In this document: in pieces, positions 40,694-47,979 of the stretch | How the letters are laid out: each line of letters starts with the position of its first letter | How positions within the stretch are numbered: position 1 is the first letter of the stretch | Assembly (NCBI GenBank): GCA_902768105.1 | Contig: CACXJZ010000037.1 | Coordinates: 1 to 52,712, forward strand | Reading direction: 5' to 3' | DNA length: 52,712 bases | Source of the DNA: an uncultured Prevotellaceae bacterium | Lineage (GTDB): Bacteria > Bacteroidota > Bacteroidia > Bacteroidales > Bacteroidaceae | Program-made: the position numbers and the translations under genes | The notes under the pieces: generated by a model | The model's database searches: none | Seen by the model: only the letters and a program-made list of their open reading frames with translations | Told to the model about the DNA's origin: nothing

Positions 40694-41728
40694 ATGAAGA
40701 CGAACCCGCCGGCATTATTTCTTGCAGGAGCAGCCACCGCCTTTTTTTTCATATATGCCATACAGATTCTTCGCAGCGAAAACAAATCGTCGCTGCAGAG
40801 GACTTTGGGCGCAATCTTGCTTTTCTGGGCTTTGCTCAATGCCAAGGATCTCCTCATGGCCTTTCCCGAAATCTATACCAAAGAGGTGGCTCCTTACTTC
40901 GTGCTGTTCGACGGATGCTCTATCACTTCCTATTTTATATTTATCTTCGAACTGACTAGACCGGGCTGGGCTAAATGGAGAAAGGGCTTCTACTTGAGTG
41001 TGCCGTTCTTTATCTTCTGGATTATCTATGCCATCTGGTCCAACTATACCGTATATAATGCTTACGTCGTCTTCCTATGGATTGTAGCGGTAATCTTCGT
41101 CATCTTTGCGTCTATCAAATATAAGAACTACGCGCGCTATATACGCGAGAACTATTCGAATATCGATGAAATCGAGATTTCTTGGCTTGGGTACATGTTC
41201 TTCTTTGCCTTTTTTGAGCAGACTTTATACTTCGTGATGAGCGTGAGATACAACTTCTTTATAGAACTGTTTTACTACATCTCAGCCATCAGCATGTGGT
41301 TGATTGCCATTCACTATACCCGCATATTGCGGCATATCACCATCATAGACACACCAGAGCCTGAAGTAGCAGCAATGACAGAGAACGGACAGCGTACCTA
41401 TGCTTTTGCAGGGAATATTGAAGAGTTGGTCGAGAGTCAAAAGCTGTATCTAGAAAAGGATTTGACGTTGAGCGACCTCGCCAGAAAAGCCGGCACTAAC
41501 CGTACTTACCTGAGCGACTACTTCAGGAACCACAAGCACACCACCTTCTACGACTATATCAACCAGCTGCGTATTGAAAAGATGGCCATCCCCATGATTC
41601 AGCAGCATCCGGAATACACCATAGACTATATTGCCATGGAAAGTGGATTCAATGCCATCTCCACCTTCCGTCGGGCTTTCATCAAGATTACGGGTATGAG
41701 TCCGGGGCAGTATCGCAACAATCAATAA
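40694..41728 (+). CDS. membrane-embedded AraC-family regulator
   Basis: A 344-residue protein with about seven predicted membrane helices in residues 8-215 (GAATAFFFIYAIQIL, FYLSVPFFIFWIIYAIW, FLWIVAVIFVIFASI and more). The C-terminal AraC helix-turn-helix domain spans about 245-344 (LTLSDLARKAGTNRTYLSDY, FNAISTFRRAFIKITGMSPG). It would sense a signal at or in the membrane and bind DNA from there. Its divergent neighbour, the acetylesterase, is the likeliest target. Confidence 0.88.
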   Translation: MKTNPPALFLAGAATAFFFIYAIQILRSENKSSLQRTLGAILLFWALLNAKDLLMAFPEIYTKEVAPYFVLFDGCSITSYFIFIFELTRPGWAKWRKGFYLSVPFFIFWIIYAIWSNYTVYNAYVVFLWIVAVIFVIFASIKYKNYARYIRENYSNIDEIEISWLGYMFFFAFFEQTLYFVMSVRYNFFIELFYYISAISMWLIAIHYTRILRHITIIDTPEPEVAAMTENGQRTYAFAGNIEELVESQKLYLEKDLTLSDLARKAGTNRTYLSDYFRNHKHTTFYDYINQLRIEKMAIPMIQQHPEYTIDYIAMESGFNAISTFRRAFIKITGMSPGQYRNNQ

Positions 41729-41744
41729 AAACACAACCCCTATA

Positions 41745-41810
41745 AATTGTTTACAGCGTGTCATCACGACACGCTGCAAACGGATATATAACACACTTTC
41801 CTCAAAAGTA
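41745..41810 (-). ncRNA. candidate small RNA convergent with the AraC gene
   Basis: A consensus promoter (41846-41816, minus) faces a strong hairpin: GTTTACAGCGTGTC (41749-41762) with its near-complement (41768-41781), loop ATCAC. The predicted RNA is about 65 nt, starts CACCGTACTTTTGAGG and ends after the hairpin; only short T-runs follow. The same hairpin may end the AraC transcript from the other side. Confidence 0.45.
41749..41781. terminator. hairpin after the AraC gene
   Basis: 14-bp stem with one mismatch and a 5-base loop, 21 bases after the AraC stop. Confidence 0.6.
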
Positions 41811-41815
41811 CGGTG

Positions 41816-41846
41816 CAAAGATACACTAATTTTTTCTTCCCACAAA
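41816..41846 (-). promoter_or_regulatory. orphan promoter downstream of the helicase gene
   Basis: Minus-strand TTTG (41846-41843), 19 bases, TATCTTTG (41823-41816), with no coding gene in its direction. Confidence 0.6.
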
Positions 41847-41915
41847 CATTTTGACGCAAGAAAAAGTATCAATTTAACAATTATAAAGCATCAATCTTAC
41901 AAATTGAACTATTTT

Positions 41916-43742
41916 TCACTTCTTCTTTGGACGTCTGCGAGCCCATCCTTCTTCGGTGAAATCGGGGATTTCGCCTTTTAGCTTCATTGACTTGGGGTTC
42001 ATGAACTCCATCCAGTCATTCTTGCGAAAAGTTTTCTTCGGTTCGCTTTTTTTCGGACTTTTCCTGTTCTTTGCCCCTTGTTCTTTCTTGTTCTTTGTAC
42101 CTTGCTCCTTACTCCTGTCTTCATCAGCATCATTGCAACGCACCTCACGCCGCTTGTAATATTGTCCGTTGAGGGATTTCATGACACGCTTGGCTTCCTT
42201 CTCTGGCACGTCGAAGTAGGCAAACTTTGTCAGCAGGTCAATATGTCCCACGCTGACGTGTCCCTCCACATGTCTGTTTAGGAACTGCATCAGTTCACCA
42301 GGGTAGAAACCGTCGGCCTTACCTAAGTTGATGAACAATCGGCGATAGCCAGCCTCTGGCTTTGTGGGTGTCTTCTTGGCTGTTGCTGCTGATGCCTCGC
42401 GCTTTTCTTTCGATGAAACGGGTAATATTTCAGGTGCATCAGCATAATAAGCCAGGAACTTTCCAAACTCCAGCGACACGATTTTCTTGATGAGATCTTC
42501 CTTCTCCACGTATTCGAAGTAGCGGTTGATGTCTGTCATGAACGGCTCAATCTCTTCGTCGTTCACGTCGGCTTTCACAATCTGGTCCATCACCTTGTAG
42601 AGTTGCTTCTGGCAAATCTCCTGCGCTGAGGGTATCTTTCCCTCCACAAACTGCTTGCCAATCTCCTTCTCGATGTTGCGTATCTTGGATTTCTCGCGTA
42701 CATGCACAATGCTGATGCTCGTACCCTTCTTGCCTGCACGTCCTGTACGACCGCTTCGGTGGGTGTAGTTCTCGATGTCATCAGGCAATCCGAAGTTGAT
42801 AACGTGCGTCAGGTCGTCCACATCCAAGCCACGTGCTGCCACGTCCGTTGCTACGAGCAGCTGTACGGTATGCTGGCGGAACTTCTGCATCGTCAGGTCA
42901 CGCTGCTGCTGCGAGAGGTCGCCGTGCAACGACTCTGCGTTGTAGCCGTCCTTGATGAGCTTGTCAGCAATCTCCTGCGTCTCTAACTTCGTACGGCAGA
43001 AGATGATGGCAAAGATCCTGGGGTTGTAATCCACGATGCGCTTCAGTGCCAGATACTTGTCTTTTGCATTCACCATATAATAGATGTGGTTCACGTTTTC
43101 GGCACCCTCGTTGCGACTGCCTACCACAATCTCCTTGTGATTGTGCAGGTAACCTGTGGCAATGCGCTCTATCTCGCGGCTCATCGTGGCTGAGAAGAGT
43201 AGCGTGTTGCGGTCTTCGGGTATGCGCTCCAGAATGGCATCGATGCTCTCCGAGAAGCCCATGTTCAGCATCTCGTCGGCCTCGTCGAGCACCACGTTGT
43301 ACGCTTCGTCCAGCTGTGCCACCCCACGGTTCATCAGGTCGATGAGTCGGCCGGGTGTTGCTACGATGATGTGCGCCCCATGTTTTAGGGCACGTATCTG
43401 CTGGCCGATGCTGGCACCGCCATATACAGCCTCCACATGGATGCCGGGCATGTACTTCGAGAAGTCTTTCAAGTCATCGGCAATCTGTAGGCATAGCTCA
43501 CGTGTCGGAGAGAGAATGAGTGCCTGTGTCTCTTTGCGTGCAGGGTCAATGCGTTGCAACACAGGAATACCGAATGCTGCCGTCTTTCCCGTACCCGTCT
43601 GGGCAAGGGCTATCACGTCGTTCCGGTTTCCCAACAAAAAAGGTATAACCTCCTCCTGTACGGGCATGGGTTGTGTGAATCCCAGTTCCTCAATGGCGCG
43701 GCGAATCTCTTCGCATACGCCTAATTCTTCAAATGTCTTCAA
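41916..43742 (-). CDS. DEAD-box RNA helicase (CsdA/DbpA type)
   Basis: A 608-residue ATP-dependent RNA helicase. ALAQTGTGKTAAF (motif I), PTRELCLQ (Ia), DEADEMLNM (II), SATMS (III), and HRSGRTGRAG (VI) are all present. From about 455 a DbpA-type RNA-binding domain follows (RRLFINLGKADGFYPGELMQ). The tail is Lys-rich; a word-like repeat at 42060-42115 encodes SKEQGTKNKKEQGAKNRKSP. It likely acts in ribosome assembly or RNA decay. The promoter box is TACCTTTG at 43798-43791. Confidence 0.93.
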   Translation of the reverse strand: MKTFEELGVCEEIRRAIEELGFTQPMPVQEEVIPFLLGNRNDVIALAQTGTGKTAAFGIPVLQRIDPARKETQALILSPTRELCLQIADDLKDFSKYMPGIHVEAVYGGASIGQQIRALKHGAHIIVATPGRLIDLMNRGVAQLDEAYNVVLDEADEMLNMGFSESIDAILERIPEDRNTLLFSATMSREIERIATGYLHNHKEIVVGSRNEGAENVNHIYYMVNAKDKYLALKRIVDYNPRIFAIIFCRTKLETQEIADKLIKDGYNAESLHGDLSQQQRDLTMQKFRQHTVQLLVATDVAARGLDVDDLTHVINFGLPDDIENYTHRSGRTGRAGKKGTSISIVHVREKSKIRNIEKEIGKQFVEGKIPSAQEICQKQLYKVMDQIVKADVNDEEIEPFMTDINRYFEYVEKEDLIKKIVSLEFGKFLAYYADAPEILPVSSKEKREASAATAKKTPTKPEAGYRRLFINLGKADGFYPGELMQFLNRHVEGHVSVGHIDLLTKFAYFDVPEKEAKRVMKSLNGQYYKRREVRCNDADEDRSKEQGTKNKKEQGAKNRKSPKKSEPKKTFRKNDWMEFMNPKSMKLKGEIPDFTEEGWARRRPKKK

Positions 43743-43790
43743 TTCTACTCTATATTATTATAATGATTGACGAACTTTTGTTTTCGGCTG

Positions 43791-43822
43791 CAAAGGTACA
43801 ACTTTTTTACCGACATCGACAA
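43791..43822 (-). promoter_or_regulatory. promoter of the helicase gene
   Basis: Minus-strand TTG (43822-43820), 21 bases, TACCTTTG (43798-43791). Confidence 0.6.
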
Positions 43823-43902
43823 GAAAATACTTATTCTTTTGGTTTTCTGCTCATTTATTCGTATTTTTCCTCATGATCGTATGCCAATTAGAATATATTT
43901 TG

Positions 43903-43910
43903 TATATTTG
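43903..43910 (+). promoter_or_regulatory. -7 box for the secreted-protein gene
   Basis: TATATTTG, 31 bases before ATG 43942. Upstream (43811-43870) is a weak, perhaps decayed, copy of the promoter-hairpin module. Confidence 0.5.
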
Positions 43911-43941
43911 CAGGCAAATAATAACTTAAAACTTAAATCTT

Positions 43942-44487
43942 ATGAAAAGACTATCATTGGTATTCACCCTGCTGACAATGGTCAGCATGATGGCAATGGC
44001 ACAGTCGAACAAGACATTTGTGCTTGAGAACGGAAAGTTGGGACCTTTGTTTGTCGGACAGCGTTCAGCTGCAATCCCCAAGTCGGCCCCCGGGTTGTAC
44101 GACAAACGAACCTACAAGAAGCAGACGATGGAAGACATGGACGGAGAGTGGACGGAGGAATACTACCAGTTCTTCAAGGGTGGTAAAAAGGTGTTCCGCT
44201 GCTACATCAACAACAAAAAGATTTCCTCGTTTGTACTTGAAGTAGGCTCTTCTTACATCAAGACCCCCGAAGGATTCTATGTAGGTTATTCCGGACGTGA
44301 GCTGTTCCAGAAGAAACGTATGGAATGGAATACCTATTATGAGGGTGAGGTATTTGCTTCAAGCAACAATTTTACCTATTACCTCCGTTCTGATGACATC
44401 ATCGGAAATGATTTTCCCACTAAGCTGTCGGAGATAAAGCAGTCTGCAAAGATTTCCAAGATTGTCTATATCGTATCGGAAGAGTAA
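43942..44487 (+). CDS. secreted hypothetical protein
   Basis: A 181-residue protein that I do not recognise. Signal peptide MKRLSLVFTLLTMVSMMAMA, then Q. The mature part is beta-rich with many aromatic residues (EEYYQFFKGGKKVFRCYINN) and one Cys. It is translationally coupled (TAATG) to the DUF3298-like gene and may share its compartment. Confidence 0.7.
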   Translation: MKRLSLVFTLLTMVSMMAMAQSNKTFVLENGKLGPLFVGQRSAAIPKSAPGLYDKRTYKKQTMEDMDGEWTEEYYQFFKGGKKVFRCYINNKKISSFVLEVGSSYIKTPEGFYVGYSGRELFQKKRMEWNTYYEGEVFASSNNFTYYLRSDDIIGNDFPTKLSEIKQSAKISKIVYIVSEE

Positions 44488-45305
44488 TGGGCGGATTTTC
44501 TGAGTGGCTGAAAAACCACAAGAAGACAGTTGGAGTAGTGCTCGGATGCGCAGTCGTCGGCATACTGGTCGTTATCGTGCTGCTGGTGCTGGCATGGTTT
44601 TTTGCACCGAAGCTGCTGGGCAAGCACGAGGCCATTGTTTTTGTGCCGTACGAGGTGACTGACGAGACCAACAACTCGTGGGGCGCTCCTGCCGGCATCA
44701 CGGTCAAGATTGACGTGCCTCAGGGTGACCAGGCGTTGGTGGATACGGCCATCTGTCATATTGTCAATGAGTCGTTTGTGGCGGAGCAGTTGGGACAGCC
44801 CATCGGCGAGACGCTACAGCAGCTGGTTGAAAACTGCGTAGAAAGCTTCAAGGAGGCTGTTGCCAAGGACGAATTTGGCGGTTCCATCGAGTGTCTGTTG
44901 CTGGTGGAAAGCGATTATCAGAATACGGAATGTGTGGTGTTCCACGTGACGGACGGCATCTACGCCAACGGTGGTCCGCGTGAGTACGACCAGGTGGTAC
45001 GTCTGGACGACGGTCACGTAATGGCGCAGACAGACATGATAGGCATCTCGCCGGATGTCCTGAAAGATATTGCCGCGAGATTTGCTTCCGACGACGTGAA
45101 GGACGTGCTCTGGTTGGAGGATGGCTACTTCCTCTCGCCTTGTGCAGAAGGAGCCAAGCTGCTTTGGCCCATCGGCAGCCACTTTACGGGTGAGTGCATC
45201 ATACCGTTGGCCGAGATTGAACAGTATCTGACAGAAGATGGCCAGAAGTTGTTTACTGCGCCTTCTTTAGACGCTGCCACAGCTGGAAGAGGGCAGGCAG
45301 AATAA
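44487..45305 (+). CDS. membrane-anchored DUF3298-like protein
   Basis: A 272-residue protein with a short cytoplasmic start, one membrane helix (VVLGCAVVGILVVIVLLVLA, about 15-38) and a large outer domain. CLLLVESDYQNTECVVFHVT and YANGGPREYDQVVRLDDG resemble the DUF3298/RsiV-PdaC C-terminal domain, which binds cell-wall-related ligands in known members. The last 53 bases overlap the convergent CPBP gene; the end FTAPSLDAATAGRGQAE is therefore antisense to that gene's C-terminal codons. Confidence 0.65.
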   Translation: MGGFSEWLKNHKKTVGVVLGCAVVGILVVIVLLVLAWFFAPKLLGKHEAIVFVPYEVTDETNNSWGAPAGITVKIDVPQGDQALVDTAICHIVNESFVAEQLGQPIGETLQQLVENCVESFKEAVAKDEFGGSIECLLLVESDYQNTECVVFHVTDGIYANGGPREYDQVVRLDDGHVMAQTDMIGISPDVLKDIAARFASDDVKDVLWLEDGYFLSPCAEGAKLLWPIGSHFTGECIIPLAEIEQYLTEDGQKLFTAPSLDAATAGRGQAE

Positions 45306-46095
45306 GACAGAACGAACAGCCGAGCGCCATATAGACGGCACGCTGATCACCGCCGAAGATATCCACAAGCTGGGTGTCTTCGGCGTTTGGTATGAGGTTC
45401 GCAATGACGTAGGCTGCCGAGTTGTTGATCCAGTGGAACAGCACGCCGGGCATGATGCTGTCAGTGCGGTAGTACATCCAGCCGAGAATGAGGCCAATCA
45501 GCAAAGCGTGTACGAACTGTTGTACGTTGCCGTGTACGGCACCAAAGATGACTGCCGAAACTAGAATGGCAGCAAAAGCTGTGAGTGGCGAGTGGTGGGT
45601 GGTAAATTTCAAAAGCGTGCGCAGGACGGCTCCACGGAAGACCAGTTCTTCTGCCAGTGGCGCCAGGATGCCGATGGCGAGGTAGCCCCAGCGGTTATGC
45701 ATCATGTCGGCAAGCATGGCCTCTATGTCTTGAGGCATCTCGTAAGGTATCTGCTCACTAAGCCATGTTGAGGGGATGAGGGTGCCCAGGGCAAGGATGG
45801 TAACCCAGAAGAACACTGCCCACGGGCGGCTTTGCAGGTAGCTGCGCGAGACGACAGCCCACTTCAGCACCAAGAAAATGACGAGCGTCAGCACGCTGCT
45901 GATGACGGAGATGATGATGATGCTTTTAGCATCAGGTAGGAGCGTGCCGTTGCCGGCCATCTCTGCCACCTCATCGAAGGTTAGGCCGTTGTTGAACATC
46001 TGGATGCCTACTACGACAAAGGTCATCAACAGCTGGATCAGCAGGAACGTGATGACGTACAGTGTAACTTCGAGTATGTTTTTTACGTATTTCAT
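45253..46095 (-). CDS. CPBP family intramembrane metalloprotease
   Basis: A 280-residue membrane protein with about eight helices. LAEELVFRG (EExxxR) and the His motifs FGAVHGN and VLFHWINNS mark the CAAX-protease/bacteriocin-processing family. It cleaves membrane proteins or modified peptides; the target is unknown. A short word (THHSPLTA, 45580-45605) shows the repeat vocabulary of other genes here. It overlaps ribF by 4 bases. Confidence 0.88.
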   Translation of the reverse strand: MKYVKNILEVTLYVITFLLIQLLMTFVVVGIQMFNNGLTFDEVAEMAGNGTLLPDAKSIIIISVISSVLTLVIFLVLKWAVVSRSYLQSRPWAVFFWVTILALGTLIPSTWLSEQIPYEMPQDIEAMLADMMHNRWGYLAIGILAPLAEELVFRGAVLRTLLKFTTHHSPLTAFAAILVSAVIFGAVHGNVQQFVHALLIGLILGWMYYRTDSIMPGVLFHWINNSAAYVIANLIPNAEDTQLVDIFGGDQRAVYMALGCSFCLILPALFQLWQRLKKAQ

Positions 46096-47084
46096 GATTG
46101 TTCTGTTTTCTGTGTTAGGAGAGCCTCGGCTGCTGCTGCGTCGTGGCGTAGCTGGGCAACCAGCGCCTCAGGCGAGTCGAAACGCTGTTCGTCGCGCAGG
46201 CGGCTGACGAAGCTGATACTCATGTGTTGCCCGTAGAACTTTCCGTCTTGGTGGAGAATGTGGGTTTCTATCGTGAGGTTTCCCTCCGATTCTCCCGATA
46301 GGGGGGAAGTAAACGTGGGGCGGAGTCCGATGTTGGTCATGCCTGGCAGTTCAGGAGCGTCTCCTATACGTACCTTGACGGCATACACGCCGTTGGCAGG
46401 AATGAGTTTGCAAGGGTCGTCGGGTTTCAGGTTGGCCGTGGGGAAGCCAATCTGTCGGCCTATATGCTCGCCGCTGACCACAGTTCCCGTCATGGTGTAT
46501 TCGTAACCCAAGGTGTCGTTTGCCTCCTCAATGCGCCCCTCCTGAAGCAGGCGACGGATGAGTGAGGAGCTGTGTTGAGCATTGAGCGTTGAGTGCTGAG
46601 TGGTGAGTGGCGGGAGGCATTTTACTTCCATTCCCAGTTCACGACCGTAGCGCTGATAGTCCTCGAACGTCTCACTACGGCCTGCCTCACGATGTCCGAA
46701 GTGGTTGTCGTAGCCCGTCAGCAGGATGCGTACGCCCAGTTGATCTTGCAACACCTGCTGCATGAACTGACGTGCCGACAGGGCCGCCATCTCCTTTGTA
46801 AAGGGGAGCACCACGCATAGGTCAACCCCCGTTCCGGCAAGCAGTGCCAGTTTCTCGTCCAGTGTGGTCAATCGTCCGCTCTTAGGCGTCTGTTGACTTA
46901 ATACAACATCTTTCGGATGACGGTCGAAGGTGATGACACACGAGGGCAGGTCAGCCTGTTCCGCCTCCTGTCGCATACGGTCTATGACGAAGCGGTGACC
47001 ACGGTGTACGCCATCGAACATTCCGATGGTTGCCACGCATGAAACGGGCTTTTTTAGGGTGCCGTTGAGATATGTTGTCTTCAT
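46092..47084 (-). CDS. ribF: bifunctional riboflavin kinase / FAD synthetase
   Basis: A 330-residue enzyme that makes FMN and FAD. The N-terminal nucleotidyltransferase has TIGMFDGVHRGHR (HxGH type) and LLTGYDNHFGHREAG. The C-terminal flavokinase has GRQIGFPTANLKPDD and TNIGLRPTF. Two in-frame repeat words are visible: 46563-46615, encoding LTTQHSTLNAQHSS, and 46285-46315, encoding SPLSGES. The start is ATG 47084; the longer frame reaches into the promoter. Confidence 0.93.
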   Translation of the reverse strand: MKTTYLNGTLKKPVSCVATIGMFDGVHRGHRFVIDRMRQEAEQADLPSCVITFDRHPKDVVLSQQTPKSGRLTTLDEKLALLAGTGVDLCVVLPFTKEMAALSARQFMQQVLQDQLGVRILLTGYDNHFGHREAGRSETFEDYQRYGRELGMEVKCLPPLTTQHSTLNAQHSSSLIRRLLQEGRIEEANDTLGYEYTMTGTVVSGEHIGRQIGFPTANLKPDDPCKLIPANGVYAVKVRIGDAPELPGMTNIGLRPTFTSPLSGESEGNLTIETHILHQDGKFYGQHMSISFVSRLRDEQRFDSPEALVAQLRHDAAAAEALLTQKTEQS

Positions 47085-47092
47085 TTTCGCGG

Positions 47093-47151
47093 CAAAATTA
47101 CAAAATAATTCGTAATTCATGATTATTTTTAAGAATTAATTATTACCTTTG
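47093..47151. promoter_or_regulatory. divergent promoter region, ribF / tRNA-Met
   Basis: Minus-strand TAATTTTG (47100-47093) for ribF; plus-strand TACCTTTG (47144-47151) for the tRNA. AT-rich words between resemble 40610-40655. Confidence 0.6.
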
Positions 47152-47163
47152 CACCGCAAAACC

Positions 47164-47237
47164 GGACTTGTAGCTCAGTTGGTTAGAGCAACAGACTCAT
47201 AATCTGGAGGTCCCAGGTTCAAGCCCTGGCTGGTCCA
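47164..47237 (+). tRNA. tRNA-Met (CAT)
   Basis: Cloverleaf with GCTC/GAGC D stem, anticodon loop CTCATAA, CCAGG/CCTGG T stem around TTCAAGC, and acceptor GGACTTG/CTGGTCC (one T-T mismatch). CAT with this body fits elongator Met. CCA is not encoded. Confidence 0.88.
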
Positions 47238-47247
47238 CCCACGAATC

Positions 47248-47285
47248 AAAGATACGGAAACACTGGTGTTTTCGTATCTTTTTCG
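47248..47285 (+). terminator. terminator after tRNA-Met
   Basis: AAAGATACG, G, AAACAC, TG, GTGTTT, T, CGTATCTTT and further T residues: a long stem with T-tail. Confidence 0.8.
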
Positions 47286-47299
47286 TTTATAGGAAGCGT

Positions 47300-47950
47300 A
47301 TGGGCATACACTATTCGAAGAAAGAGGAGTATTGGAACTCCTGGTCGCACGCCGGTGGCATTCTGCTGGGTGTGGCGTTCGGCATTGTGTTTCTCGTCAT
47401 GTGCTTTCGCGGAGAGAACGGCTGGGCGCGACTGGGCGTCTCGCTCTATCTCTTCGGTATGCTGGGCAGCTATATCGCTTCGACGGTCTATCATGCCGTG
47501 AGCCAGCGCTCGAAGTGGCGTGAACGCTTCCGTAAGTGGGACCATGCCGCCATCTACTGGCACATTGCGGGCAGCTATTCGCCCATCACGCTGACGGTGC
47601 TGCGCGACCAAGGCTACTGGGGCTGGGGTTTGTTCATGTTTGTGTGGCTGTGCGCCATAGCGGGCACCACCATCAGCTTCATCCACCTGAAACAACATTC
47701 CAACATCGAGACGTTCTGTTTCGTGGGTATGGGACTGAGCGTACTTGTGGCTTTCAAGCCCTTGCTTGATGCCACCAGTACTGCTGCTTTCGTCTGGCTG
47801 ATTGCCGAGGGTGTCAGCTATATCACGGGAGCCGTGTTCTACAGTATCAACAAGAAGAAGTACATGCACACGGTGTTCCACTTCTTCGTCCTTGCCGGTT
47901 CCGTCTGTCACATCATTGCCGTGTGGGATGTGCTGATGGATATCCTATAA
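47300..47950 (+). CDS. hemolysin III family membrane protein (TrhA-like)
   Basis: A 216-residue membrane protein with seven helices. The family metal motifs are visible: SHAGGILLG, SYIASTVYHAVS, WDHAAIYWHIAGSYSP and a C-terminal HTVFHFFVLAGSVCHI. Relatives are PAQR-like and act on membrane lipid or energy balance. It stands alone between two terminators. Confidence 0.88.
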   Translation: MGIHYSKKEEYWNSWSHAGGILLGVAFGIVFLVMCFRGENGWARLGVSLYLFGMLGSYIASTVYHAVSQRSKWRERFRKWDHAAIYWHIAGSYSPITLTVLRDQGYWGWGLFMFVWLCAIAGTTISFIHLKQHSNIETFCFVGMGLSVLVAFKPLLDATSTAAFVWLIAEGVSYITGAVFYSINKKKYMHTVFHFFVLAGSVCHIIAVWDVLMDIL

Positions 47951-47951
47951 A

Positions 47952-47975
47952 AAATGGAGCCCGCAGGCTCCATTT
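47952..47975. terminator. bidirectional terminator
   Basis: AAATGGAGCC cgca GGCTCCATTT, perfect 10-bp stem between convergent hemolysin III and CoA transferase genes; T/A runs on both sides. Confidence 0.85.
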
Positions 47976-47979
47976 CCTT

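Noticed and set aside
43811-43870. Sixth copy of the promoter-hairpin module
   Set aside because: Only the palindrome-like part and TTATTCG resemble it; the box reads TATTTTTC. Kept as a possible decayed copy, not counted.
47247-47254. Minus-strand TATCTTTG as an antisense promoter to tRNA-Met
   Set aside because: No -33 partner 19-20 bases upstream; the bases belong to the tRNA terminator stem.
47246-47911. Minus-strand 221-codon frame opposite hemolysin III
   Set aside because: A shadow frame: the plus strand encodes a clear seven-helix family protein, while the minus frame has no recognisable domain.
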